Assembly (NCBI GenBank): GCA_016234595.1
Contig: JACRBG010000022.1
Span: forward strand, 1-64,000
From: Chloroflexota bacterium
GTDB lineage: Bacteria; Chloroflexota; Anaerolineae; Aggregatilineales; J027
Direction: 5' to 3'
Length of the DNA stretch: 64,000 nucleotides
Positions 34,803 to 42,768 of this stretch are shown here, in pieces. Position numbers and translations under genes: made by a program. The notes beneath the pieces are model-generated. The model ran no database searches. It was not told the DNA's origin and was given only the letters and a program-made list of their open reading frames with translations. Numbering within the stretch: the stretch's first letter is position 1; each line of letters starts with the position of its first letter.

Positions 34803-35474
34803 TTAATCACCAGAAGCCTCTGCCAACAACACGGCAGATTCAGCCTGCTGGCGCAAAATGGCGGCTTGGCGAGGGTCTACAATATCTGGACCAAGAATGG
34901 GTAGCGGAATTTCTTCGCTGGGGCCTTTGCTATACCACGGCACGCTGTTCCGATTGGTAATGCGTTGACCTTCCATCTTTTTGTGCAACGCAATAAACCC
35001 ATGAATCAACGCTTGCGGGGTGGGCGGACAACCGGGCACATACACATCCACCGGAATATATTGGTCAATCCCGCTGACGACGTTATACCCTTCTTTGAAA
35101 GGGCCGCCACCCGACGCGCACGCCCCCATCGCCAAAACATATTTCGGCTCTGGCATCTGGTTAAAGATACGCACAATCGGCACGACCATCTTTTTGGTAA
35201 CTGTCCCCGAAACAATCAATAGGTCGGCTTGGCGTGGGCTTGCCCGCATTACTTCCATCCCAAACCGCGACATATCATAGCGGCTGGACGCAGTAGCAAT
35301 CATCTCAATAGCACAGCAAGCCAACCCAAACAGCAAAGGCCATGTCGCCTTAGCGCGTGACCAGTTATAAACCCGGCTTAGGCTGGTCGCTGCAAGATTC
35401 CCCTGTAATTCAACGGGCAATGGAATATCGGGGTCATGCAGTTCACGTAAATCCAAATGGTCATGATTGGTCAT
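34803..35474 (-). CDS. nuoB: NADH-quinone oxidoreductase subunit B
   Basis: 223 aa. It carries the N2 [4Fe-4S] cluster. The four Cys ligands are C-C in FGLACCAIEM, C in MGACASGGG and C in VPGCPPTPQAL. N-terminal and C-terminal extensions beyond the ~160-residue core are visible; the C-terminus is Ala/Gln-rich. The start is set at ATG 35474, behind GAGGAGAAGAGCTTTC. This overlaps the end of the iscX-like gene by 14 bases, so the two are translationally coupled. A longer reading upstream runs through that gene and is rejected. Confidence 0.95.
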   Translation of the reverse strand: MTNHDHLDLRELHDPDIPLPVELQGNLAATSLSRVYNWSRAKATWPLLFGLACCAIEMIATASSRYDMSRFGMEVMRASPRQADLLIVSGTVTKKMVVPIVRIFNQMPEPKYVLAMGACASGGGPFKEGYNVVSGIDQYIPVDVYVPGCPPTPQALIHGFIALHKKMEGQRITNRNSVPWYSKGPSEEIPLPILGPDIVDPRQAAILRQQAESAVLLAEASGD

Positions 35475-35691
35475 GAAAGCTCTTCTCCTCGTACCACACT
35501 CGCAAAATTTCGACCAGTAATTCCTCGTTAGCGAGAATTGGCTCGTCTGCAAAATCTGGCAAATTCAATACCATCTCTAACAACTGCTGCGTGCCAAGTG
35601 CCGTCGGATCAACCCATGCAAAATCCTCCATAAGGCGCATCGCAATGGCATACGTCGCCTCCCAATAGAGCGGTTCACGTGGGTGGCTCAT
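35461..35691 (-). CDS. iscX: IscX-like small acidic Fe-S assembly protein
   Basis: 76 aa from ATG 35691. A GTG 15 bases upstream is the other candidate; neither has a clear ribosome binding site. The pattern PLYWEATYAIAMRLMEDFAW then VDPTAL, LPDFADEPILANEELLVEIL and VWYEEK follows IscX, a frataxin-like iron/IscS-binding acidic protein (compare 'W.d..eia..L...yp..dP', 'l.dF.Ddp..sNE..LEaI...W.de'). Placed first in a complex I operon, it may help load clusters into NuoB/NuoI or adjust cluster supply to their synthesis. That link is inference; the family match is fairly clear. Confidence 0.75.
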   Translation of the reverse strand: MSHPREPLYWEATYAIAMRLMEDFAWVDPTALGTQQLLEMVLNLPDFADEPILANEELLVEILRVWYEEKSFHDQS

Positions 35692-35850
35692 AACGGCATC
35701 ATACACAGATAAACTGAAATAATGGGTTGCAGCACTTAAAATAACTTAAATTAAGTTTCATTTTTCCAAAGTTTAACACCTGACTAGTGATTGTGCCAAT
35801 AGGAACAAATCGGATGATTTAGGGTTCCTCAATCATTCTGTTGTTGGTAG

Positions 35851-35871
35851 GGGTAGGTCTAAGACCTACCC
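35851..35871. repeat. Intergenic palindrome GGGTAGGTC-TAA-GACCTACCC
   Basis: Nine-bp perfect arms in the gap between iscX (upstream side) and the aldehyde dehydrogenase stop. Preceded by GTAGG, like the palindrome at 18318. It could act as a terminator for the ALDH transcript or be a REP-like unit. Confidence 0.5.
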
Positions 35872-35901
35872 TCTTTATACCAATGGGTTAGTTAGTTTAA
35901 T

Positions 35902-37407
35902 CTAGTCTAGCTTGCCCAAAATGTTCTCAGTATCAATTTGCGCCCGTTGTAGCTTGCCGCTGAAATCCACATACACCGACTTCCATTCAGTGAAGGTATC
36001 CAGCGCCGTTTGTCCAGCTTCGCGCATCCCGTTGCCTGTGCCGCGTGTCCCGCCAAAGGGGAACTGAATTTCCGCCCCAGTTGTCCCATGATTGATATAC
36101 ACAATCCCGGTAGACAGGTCACGGATAGCCCGGAAGGCCGCGTTCACGTTTTCGGTGAAGATACTGCTGCTCAAACCATAGGCCACATCATTGTTAAATT
36201 GAATGGCCTGATCAAGGTCTTCACATTCAACCACACTCAACACAGGGCCAAAAATTTCTTCCTGCGAAATCCGCATGTTATGGCCCACATTGTCAAAAAT
36301 CGTTGGCTGATAGAAGAAACCGCGTCCGCCATCCACATCACGGGCATAATCACCCCCGCAACGCAGACGTGCGCCCTCGGCCTTGCCAATTTGCACGTAT
36401 TCATGAATGCCACGCCGCGCCGATTCGTTAATCACTGGCCCAACATCCACTTTTTCATCCAGCCCATAGCCCAATTTGAGTGCGTTCGCCCGTTCTACCA
36501 GCATATCTACTAATTTGGCGCGGATGCCTTTTTGAGCAATTACACGGCTGGTAGCGGTGCAGCGCTGACCCGTCGTACCAAATGCACTGAACAAAATGGC
36601 CTCTACAGCCAATGGCAGATTGGCATCATCCATGACGAGGATGGCATTCTTTCCACCCAATTCAAGGCTGACCTTCTTGCCCTTCTTAGCGGCCTCAGCA
36701 TACATGCTATAGCCAATTTCGGTGCTGCCCGTGAATGAAATCACCTTGACATCGGGGTGTGAAGCAATCGCCCCACCCACCGAGCCACCCGGCCCTAATA
36801 CGACATTCAATACACCGGGGGGTAGGCCTGCATCATAAAAACACCGGGTATATTCCGCGCCGAGTTTGGGGGTATCCGACGCAGGTTTAAATACTACGGT
36901 ATTTCCAGCAATCAAAGCCGGCAAGCTCTTCCAAGAGGGAATCGCAATCGGGAAGTTCCACGGGGTAATCAGGCCAACCACACCCACGCTGTCCCGCAGT
37001 GCCATCCCAAATTTATTAGGCATTTCAACCGGGGCGGTATACCCCAACAAACGACGACCCTCGCCTGCCATAAAATAGGCCATGTCAATCGCTTCTTGCA
37101 CATCACCGCGTGCCTCCGCAATGACCTTGCCCATTTCTTGCACCATCAAGCGTGCCAAATCTTCTTTGCGATTCTGCAAAATCTGCGCCACCCGGAACAA
37201 AATTTCACCCCGACGTGGTGCGGGGGTCAGACGCCAATCGTGATAGGCTGCTTTGGCTGCCTTCACGGCTGCGTCGACATCGTCTTTGCCACTCTTGGCA
37301 ATTTCACCGACGATCTCTTCAGTGGCCGGGTTAATGCTGCGAAACGTCTCACCCGATTTCGCCTCAACCCATTCGCCATTGATCAAATTACGGACTAACT
37401 CGGTCAT
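35902..37407 (-). CDS. NAD(P)-dependent aldehyde dehydrogenase
   Basis: 501 aa, typical ALDH length. It oxidises an aldehyde to the acid. Cofactor-site ITPWNFPIAIPSWKSLPAL and FTGSTEIG, general-base Glu in LELGGKNAIL, nucleophile Cys in FGTTGQRCTATSR, and the EEIFGPVLSVVE and PFGGTRGTGNGMREAG segments are all intact. The style is close to semialdehyde and lysine-catabolism ALDHs (ALDH7-like), but substrate cannot be set by eye. Start ATG 37407 behind AGGAGAAAGC. Single-gene unit: separate from the complex I genes downstream by ~195 bp with a palindrome, and from the gene upstream by a terminator. Confidence 0.9.
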   Translation of the reverse strand: MTELVRNLINGEWVEAKSGETFRSINPATEEIVGEIAKSGKDDVDAAVKAAKAAYHDWRLTPAPRRGEILFRVAQILQNRKEDLARLMVQEMGKVIAEARGDVQEAIDMAYFMAGEGRRLLGYTAPVEMPNKFGMALRDSVGVVGLITPWNFPIAIPSWKSLPALIAGNTVVFKPASDTPKLGAEYTRCFYDAGLPPGVLNVVLGPGGSVGGAIASHPDVKVISFTGSTEIGYSMYAEAAKKGKKVSLELGGKNAILVMDDANLPLAVEAILFSAFGTTGQRCTATSRVIAQKGIRAKLVDMLVERANALKLGYGLDEKVDVGPVINESARRGIHEYVQIGKAEGARLRCGGDYARDVDGGRGFFYQPTIFDNVGHNMRISQEEIFGPVLSVVECEDLDQAIQFNNDVAYGLSSSIFTENVNAAFRAIRDLSTGIVYINHGTTGAEIQFPFGGTRGTGNGMREAGQTALDTFTEWKSVYVDFSGKLQRAQIDTENILGKLD

Positions 37408-37472
37408 GCTTTCTCCTACGCTCCAAAACTGGGTGGGGATAACCCAATTTTCTACTTAATAAAGACGATAAT

Positions 37473-37501
37473 AAAGGCGAGTCTGCGACAACCCGCCTTT
37501 T
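37473..37501 (-). terminator. Terminator after the PsbP-like protein gene
   Basis: Minus strand: AAAGGCG...CGCCTTT (7-bp stem, 14-nt loop) followed by ATTATCG. Located 18 bases past the stop at 37519. Confidence 0.55.
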
Positions 37502-37518
37502 GCAAAACACGCATTCAC

Positions 37519-38763
37519 TTAGTTCGCTGGGGTAGCTTCTACGGTTGGTGCTTCAGTAGGCGCTTCCGTTGCAGCTTCAGTGGCCTCGGTGGTTGGTGCT
37601 TCCGTCGGGAGCTCTGTTGCTTCTGGGGTGGCCGTTTCCTCAGCCGCAGGAGTAGCCTCCTCGGTTGGTGCTTCCGTTGCTTCTGGGGTAGCCAGAGCTA
37701 CAAACTGAATCGTCTGTAATATGGCATCCGTCACTTGTTGCAACTCGACTATATTAGTGGGGCTTGCTTGGGCCAACGCGACCGCTGCATCCCCATCACT
37801 TAGTTGCAAGAAGACCACATAAACCACGCTGTCACCGCTCCCGCTGCCATTATCAGGTACTGAAATCGCGCCAGCATCACCTGAATATCCACCCGCACTA
37901 TACAGCGCCATTTGCTGAACAAAGCTGGAGGGGTCAACACTTCCCAAAATCTGATTTTCCAAATCCGACAAGGTAATGGGGGTACCTGTGGTTTGGTCGA
38001 GCAGGGGCACATAGGCGATGCGTAACACATCATTGGTATCGCCCGGTGGAACAATTCGGATAATGGTATCGTTTGGCGCGGGGTCAATCGAACCCGTCCA
38101 ATCCGCTGGGTAATTAACCGTGATACCACTGGTAGGGTTGTTAATGCTTTGCGCCAATTCAGGTACTCTAAATGGCTCACCCAGTTTAAGTGTCGTCAGC
38201 ATCAAATCCAATGTCTGGCGATAATCCCCAATATGATTGGAGTCCGCCGACAGTCGAACAATCACCGTGCGGTTTTCTTCAACAGCAGGCGACACTGACT
38301 GATCTACTGGGTTCAAAATCGTAATTTCAGCCACGACCTGTTGCCCATTATCCAACGCATTGGTATTGGTATAACGAACCCCATTGCGCCGATTGTCAAT
38401 CGTATCATAGGCCACCAAGCTGTCTGCGCCCAAATCGGATTGCGCCGATGCCAGCGTATCGGCATAAGGCAGGTTTTGTAATGCAATTTGAATCTGCGGT
38501 TGAGCCTCATCTGCAACACCCTTGAGCGGGTCTTTTAGCATAAATACATAACCCGACCCATCCGAGCTAGGAGCAACTTGCCATTCACTGGGATAACTAA
38601 TCGAGAAATCAATCGAGCTATCATTGGCATTAAGGGCTAAAACCGAGGCATCGGCAGTTTTAACCGTGGTATCAATGTCACTATTGGTCACGACTAGGAC
38701 ACCCACCAGCGTGACGGCGGCTAACACAAGAAACGCGACAACTTGCGTGGATAGTTTATTCAT
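37519..38763 (-). CDS. Membrane-anchored protein with two PsbP-like modules
   Basis: 414 aa. N-terminal signal anchor (residues ~8-26, VAFLVLAAVTLVGVLVV). Two similar extracytoplasmic units follow, each opening 'f.isYPseW' as in SIDFSISYPSEWQVAPSSDG (~50) and GITVNYPADWTGSIDPAP (~210), then a strand/helix pattern ending near DLMLTTLKLG and DAILQTIQFV. This is the outline of PsbP/Mog1-like lipoprotein domains, common in Chloroflexota and of unknown role there. The C-terminal ~55 residues are Thr/Glu/Ala/Pro repeats (EATEAPTEEATPA...), likely a cell-wall spacer. It has its own terminator. Confidence 0.7.
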   Translation of the reverse strand: MNKLSTQVVAFLVLAAVTLVGVLVVTNSDIDTTVKTADASVLALNANDSSIDFSISYPSEWQVAPSSDGSGYVFMLKDPLKGVADEAQPQIQIALQNLPYADTLASAQSDLGADSLVAYDTIDNRRNGVRYTNTNALDNGQQVVAEITILNPVDQSVSPAVEENRTVIVRLSADSNHIGDYRQTLDLMLTTLKLGEPFRVPELAQSINNPTSGITVNYPADWTGSIDPAPNDTIIRIVPPGDTNDVLRIAYVPLLDQTTGTPITLSDLENQILGSVDPSSFVQQMALYSAGGYSGDAGAISVPDNGSGSGDSVVYVVFLQLSDGDAAVALAQASPTNIVELQQVTDAILQTIQFVALATPEATEAPTEEATPAAEETATPEATELPTEAPTTEATEAATEAPTEAPTVEATPAN

Positions 38764-38900
38764 GCTGAAAGCAGTCTCCTGCTGCGAAATGGCAAATGTT
38801 GGTTCATTTAAAGTAATAAAATGAGCGTGTCTAGTGTAGCCTAGACTCCCCTACACGGCAACGAAAAATTTCAATTGAGTTCTAACCAAAGTCAGTAGAC

Positions 38901-38916
38901 AGCCCCCCTCTCCAAC
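38901..38916. repeat. Partial copy of the GC-rich repeat
   Basis: AGCCCCCCTCTCCAAC matches the left arm of the dispersed repeat; the right arm is missing. Lies in the ~235-bp gap between divergent genes, where nothing else was recognised. Confidence 0.4.
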
Positions 38917-38998
38917 GTTAGAATCTTGTTAGATTTCCTTTTTGCCGACTAAAAATTTCATTTATTGGCGTATGCCATGTATTGAGGAGTGCCTGCTT

Positions 38999-39382
38999 AT
39001 GCTGCATCAACCCGATACCGAAATCATTTTCCCGCCGCGTGTCATCCCGTCCCTGCGTAATCTGCGCGGCCCAGAATGGCGTGAATTTGTGGATGGCCTC
39101 TGCCAACACACAACCAATGATACCCATGCCGATATTCTGGCTTTTACATGGATGATGGTCAAGCTCAATAGCTGCCTTGCCTGCCATGCCGATAGCTATC
39201 GGGCCATGCGCGGTTGCACTCTCTGTTCCCAAAACACGATTGGACGCTTTAAAGGCACGGACGCCGAACTCATTGCTTGTTTCAAAGTCGCCCGTGAAGA
39301 CATTCTGGCATGGATTACCGCCAATCCCAGCAGTCCAATGTTAGAAATATTGCGCCAATGTTTTGCTGCCCCCTCGCGCTAA
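38999..39382 (+). CDS. Conserved small Cys-rich protein of unknown function
   Basis: 127 aa. The start is put at ATG 38999, about ten bases after GAGGAG; a longer reading from 38942 adds residues with no ribosome binding site. A central Cys cluster is conspicuous: NSCLACHADSYRAMRGCTLC (C-x2-C-H and C-x2-C). Helices follow (GTDAELIACFKVAREDILAW). The C-x2-C-H may bind heme or a metal, but the surroundings look cytosolic with no signal peptide, so a redox or Zn role is as likely. A resemblance to AhpD-like CxxC proteins is superficial. It stands before the Mrp ATPase gene, 150 bp apart. Confidence 0.65.
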   Translation: MLHQPDTEIIFPPRVIPSLRNLRGPEWREFVDGLCQHTTNDTHADILAFTWMMVKLNSCLACHADSYRAMRGCTLCSQNTIGRFKGTDAELIACFKVAREDILAWITANPSSPMLEILRQCFAAPSR

Positions 39383-39533
39383 CTATTTGACCTCGCTATA
39401 ATTATGCAAATCTTTTTTGATTTTATTCGCCGACGCCATCCATCGTCGCCCAAATGACAACCTAAAGGGGTGAGCCAGCGGTTCACCCACTTAGTAAGCT
39501 CCAATAAGCTCCAATCTACGAGGGTATTTTCTG

Positions 39534-40592
39534 ATGAGTAATTCGCTAATCAATCAGGCAATGGCGGCGCTCAGTAAGGTTATTGAGCCAGAACTGCACC
39601 GCGATATTGTGTCGCTTGGCATGGTCAAAGATTTAACGGTAGAGAATGGCATCGCCAATTTCACCATTGTCCTTACCACCCCCGCCTGCCCACTGAAAGA
39701 TGTATTTGTGCGGGAAACCGAACGGGTGCTACTGCCTATCGAGGGCATCAACCAAGTCGCTATCAAATGGGATGCGAATGTCCCCAAAGGTCTACATGGC
39801 AACCTCGATATGCCCATCCAAAATATTATCGCGGTCGCCAGCGGTAAAGGTGGGGTCGGTAAAAGCACCGTCTCGACCAACCTCGCCGTTAGTCTAGCCG
39901 AGCATGGGGCGCGGGTAGGCTTGATGGATGCCGACATTCTTGGCCCCAACATCCCCACGATGGTTGGTCTGGGGTATGCCCGCCCCCGCGTGATTGAAGA
40001 AGGCGAACAAGCCAAGATGATTCCATTCGAGGCCTATGGCGTCAAGGTCATGAGCATGGGCTTTTTGGCCGACCCCAACACCCCTATGATTTGGCGTGGG
40101 CCCATGCTGCACAGTGCCATCCGTCAATTTTTTACCGATGTGGCATGGGGCAACTTGGATTATATGATTGTTGACCTACCCCCCGGCACGGGCGATGCCC
40201 AATTAAGCCTTGCTCAATCAGTACCGCTGACCGGTGCGGTCATTGTCACCCAGCCGCAAGCTGTCGCGGTGGAAGATGCGCGTCGCGCGATAGCTATGTT
40301 TGAGAAATTGAAAGTCCCCATGTTGGGTGTGATGGAAAACATGTGCGGAGAATTTTTTGGTCAAGGTGGCGGTGAGAAATTAGCCGCTGAACGTGGCCTA
40401 CCCTTCTTGGGTCGTGTGCCCTTGCAAGCTGGGGTGCGCGAGGGCGGCGATAATGGTCGTCCAGTGGTCATCCACGATCCCACTAGCCCCGCTGGCAAAG
40501 CCTTTTTGGAAATCGCCCAAACCATTGCGGCCCGCGTGAGCGTAGTGGCGATGGCAAATGCCGATGTGATTCCATTGAACATTATTGGGTAG
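39534..40592 (+). CDS. apbC: Mrp/ApbC-type Fe-S cluster carrier ATPase
   Basis: 352 aa. N-terminal MIP18/DUF59 domain (residues 1-90, VIEPELHRDIVSLGMVKDL). Then a P-loop ATPase with deviant Walker A SGKGGVGKSTVSTNLA (~105), DADILGPN, and MIVDLPPGTGDAQLSLAQ. Members carry [4Fe-4S] clusters to target proteins in the cytosol. The usual bridging C-x2-C near the C-terminus is not obvious: MENMCGEFFGQGGG has a single Cys, so cluster binding may differ. A T-rich terminator follows. Functionally it fits with the IscA, IscX and complex I genes nearby. Confidence 0.9.
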   Translation: MSNSLINQAMAALSKVIEPELHRDIVSLGMVKDLTVENGIANFTIVLTTPACPLKDVFVRETERVLLPIEGINQVAIKWDANVPKGLHGNLDMPIQNIIAVASGKGGVGKSTVSTNLAVSLAEHGARVGLMDADILGPNIPTMVGLGYARPRVIEEGEQAKMIPFEAYGVKVMSMGFLADPNTPMIWRGPMLHSAIRQFFTDVAWGNLDYMIVDLPPGTGDAQLSLAQSVPLTGAVIVTQPQAVAVEDARRAIAMFEKLKVPMLGVMENMCGEFFGQGGGEKLAAERGLPFLGRVPLQAGVREGGDNGRPVVIHDPTSPAGKAFLEIAQTIAARVSVVAMANADVIPLNIIG

Positions 40593-40636
40593 AAAAATCC
40601 CCTTTCCATCCTTGCCATGCACGAGGATGGATGAAA

Positions 40637-40669
40637 ACCCTCACAATAGGCTTGTGGGGGTGTTTTTTT
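40637..40669 (+). terminator. Rho-independent terminator of the Mrp ATPase gene
   Basis: ACCCTCACAA-TAGGC-TTGTGGGGGT (one T-G pair) followed by GTTTTTTT. Confidence 0.8.
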
Positions 40670-40759
40670 GTCCATTACTATGAACAGGGAGTGTTCCATA
40701 ATGGGCTACCGTTAACATAACTGCCGTTACGCTTAAATGGTGGGAGAGCAATATCTCCC

Positions 40760-41323
40760 TTATTCCATTCCATAGACCTCGATCACGTCACTAGAGCCGG
40801 GAGGAAAGCGACGATTAACCAATAGCCAAAATAGGAAATTGACACCGAGGGCCGCCAATACTGCCCAATCGCCCTCAACTGCCACCCCTCGTGATTGCGC
40901 CCGACCCCATGTGAGCAAAGCAGCAATACCCATCAACCAAAAGACTAAGAGTTTGCGCCGTTGTTCCGTACGTTGCACCAACACAATCATGCCTGCATAG
41001 AGGCCAAAGAGCGCCAAAAACGCCCCGCGATCTTCCAATTTGCCAAGATCATCAATCGCGCCGACCAGAATTGCAAAAGATCCAAAGCCAATGAGGGCGG
41101 CCCGTTCACCTAATAACCGCAAATAACGCTGTACCTGCCTTGATGTCAGCTTAGGTTTTTCAGTATCAGAAGTTGTTGAGGCAGGTAATTCGGGTGTTAC
41201 ACCCTGCGCCACGTCCAACCGAGCCTGCAATTTGCGCTCTTTGCGCGAGATTGGGTTTGGCTGCCAATAAATACCCAGCAGCAGCAAAAATGCACCCATT
41301 GGAATTGTCAACAACCACCCCAC
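40760..41323 (-). CDS. Integral membrane protein of unknown function
   Basis: 187 aa with about five hydrophobic helices: WLLTIPMGAFLLLLGIYW at the start, then AALIGFGSFAILVGAID, AFLALFGLYAGMIVLV, LLVFWLMGIAALLTW and WAVLAALGVNFLFWLLV. A basic cytoplasmic stretch (RKERKLQARLD) follows helix 1. The start codon is GTG 41323, with AGGA close upstream; it fits the first helix directly. No family recognised. Upstream (187 bp) it is divergent from the partner-switching operon. Confidence 0.65.
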   Translation of the reverse strand: MGWLLTIPMGAFLLLLGIYWQPNPISRKERKLQARLDVAQGVTPELPASTTSDTEKPKLTSRQVQRYLRLLGERAALIGFGSFAILVGAIDDLGKLEDRGAFLALFGLYAGMIVLVQRTEQRRKLLVFWLMGIAALLTWGRAQSRGVAVEGDWAVLAALGVNFLFWLLVNRRFPPGSSDVIEVYGME

Positions 41324-41427
41324 AGCATCCTAGTCCTTCTCTACGATCACTGAACCAATTGCCCAACGGCGAAGTTTTATTATAGCAGTCCCCAAACACA
41401 ATTTTTCGCTGAGAAAAACATTAATGG

Positions 41428-41433
41428 TATAAT
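41428..41433 (+). promoter_or_regulatory. -10 element of the partner-switching operon
   Basis: TGGTATAATG: a perfect TATAAT 77 bases before the STAS start; -35 is weak (TTCGCT at 17-bp spacing). A GTCGC/GCGAC hairpin lies just downstream in the leader. Confidence 0.5.
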
Positions 41434-41510
41434 GTCGCCTGTTTGAAAAATGCGACCTCATAAATATCTGTGCATTTTAAGCAGAATCCTTTTCTACGGA
41501 GGGGCTTTCG

Positions 41511-41858
41511 ATGAGTATTGAGATTTTGAGCACCGAATTTAAACGTGTGCAGTTGTTTGAAATTTCGGGACGGGTGGACAGCACCACCGCCGGACAATTG
41601 GGTGAGGCGCTCAACAGTGCCATTGATGCGGGCAAAAGCCGTGTTGTGCTAGATTTGAGCAAAGTAGATTATATGAGCAGCGCGGGCCTACGCGAAATGG
41701 TATCAGCCTTGAAGCGTGTTCAAGGGATGCCCGGTAGCGGGGGCGATGTGCGCGTAGCCAACCCATCCGAACGTGTCCGCGAAGTCTTGGAGCTAGCGGG
41801 TCTCGATGAAATTTTCAAGATTTTTCCGACACAAGTAGAGGCAGTCGGCAGCTTCTAG
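41511..41858 (+). CDS. Anti-sigma-factor antagonist (STAS domain)
   Basis: 115 aa, a single STAS domain. The phosphorylatable Ser lies in KVDYMSSAGLREMV (~residue 60). In partner switching, the unphosphorylated form captures the anti-sigma kinase and frees the sigma factor. Phosphorylation by the kinase or dephosphorylation by a PP2C phosphatase flips the switch. The next genes are a kinase-STAS fusion and a multi-GAF PP2C phosphatase, giving the complete set. Ribosome binding site ACGGAGGGG upstream of ATG 41511. Confidence 0.9.
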   Translation: MSIEILSTEFKRVQLFEISGRVDSTTAGQLGEALNSAIDAGKSRVVLDLSKVDYMSSAGLREMVSALKRVQGMPGSGGDVRVANPSERVREVLELAGLDEIFKIFPTQVEAVGSF

Positions 41859-41877
41859 TACGCGGTGGTGTAAATTG

Positions 41878-42708
41878 ATGTCTTTGGGAACTGCAATGCA
41901 CGACGAGCGATATTTGTCTTTTAAAGCACAGTTAGAAAATATTCCCCCTGCCTGTGAATTTGTGGTCGAAGCGGCTGAGGCAGCCGGGTTGGATGAACGG
42001 GCCACGTATCACTGCCAATTGGCTGTAGATGAAACGTGCACCAATATCATCGAACATGGGTTTCCCAAAAGCCAATATGGGCATCTGGGGACGATTGATA
42101 TTATCACCGGCGTGGATGATGACTCGTTCATTATTGTCATCAGCGACAACAGTCCAGCCTTCAATCCGCTGACCCATGATGACCCCGACCCCTCTGAGGA
42201 TTTAGCCAATCGCGCGCCGGGAGGTTGGGGAATTTATTTCATTAAAAAACTGATGGACGCGGTGGATTACCGTTTCGTGGATGATAAAAATCAACTCACC
42301 TTACGGAAAGCCATTGCTGTTCACCGCGCTCCGGTCAGGCCACCTACTTCCGAATTGACCATTACTAGCAAACCCCTGCCCAAAAATTACCTCCAAGTTA
42401 ATCTGATTGGTCGTTTGGACAGTCAAACCAGCCCAAAAGTCGAGCATGAGCTCAAGACAATTATTGGGGAAAAAGGCTATCAGCGGCTGATTGTCAACTT
42501 GACCGAGGTAGATTATGTCTCTAGCAGCGGGCTAAAAGTGTTGGTCAGTGCGTGGCGTTTGGCCCGACAGCACGCCGGTGACGTAATTTTGACCGATTTA
42601 CAGCCGCGTATCCGTGAAGTTTTTGAAATGATTGGCTTTGATATGATGTTTCACATCTATGACAGTCCCGGTGATGTCATTGCCGATGACCCGATCAGCA
42701 AAAACTAA
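41878..42708 (+). CDS. Fused anti-sigma kinase (HATPase_c) and STAS antagonist
   Basis: 276 aa. Residues ~10-145 are an RsbW/SpoIIAB-type serine kinase: N box LAVDETCTNIIEHGF, G1 SDNSPAFNP, and the GGWGIYFIKKLMD motif. Residues ~160-275 are a second STAS domain with VDYVSSSGLKVLV holding the phosphosite. Kinase and antagonist are normally separate proteins that bind each other. Fusing them suggests self-inhibition or a second antagonist kept in cis. The start is put at ATG 41878; a TTG three bases earlier and an ATG at 41893 are alternatives. 20 bp after the STAS gene, 60 bp before the phosphatase. Confidence 0.88.
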   Translation: MSLGTAMHDERYLSFKAQLENIPPACEFVVEAAEAAGLDERATYHCQLAVDETCTNIIEHGFPKSQYGHLGTIDIITGVDDDSFIIVISDNSPAFNPLTHDDPDPSEDLANRAPGGWGIYFIKKLMDAVDYRFVDDKNQLTLRKAIAVHRAPVRPPTSELTITSKPLPKNYLQVNLIGRLDSQTSPKVEHELKTIIGEKGYQRLIVNLTEVDYVSSSGLKVLVSAWRLARQHAGDVILTDLQPRIREVFEMIGFDMMFHIYDSPGDVIADDPISKN

Positions 42709-42768
42709 GGAAAGTGTTATTACCGCAACGCTGCTCATACGCTGTAGGCTCTTTGGAATCTTCTGCTC

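Noticed and set aside
37530-37690. Tandem DNA repeat of GCTTCCGT/GGTTGGT type
   Set aside because: It is the coding sequence of the Thr/Glu/Ala/Pro tail of the PsbP-like protein, not a separate element.
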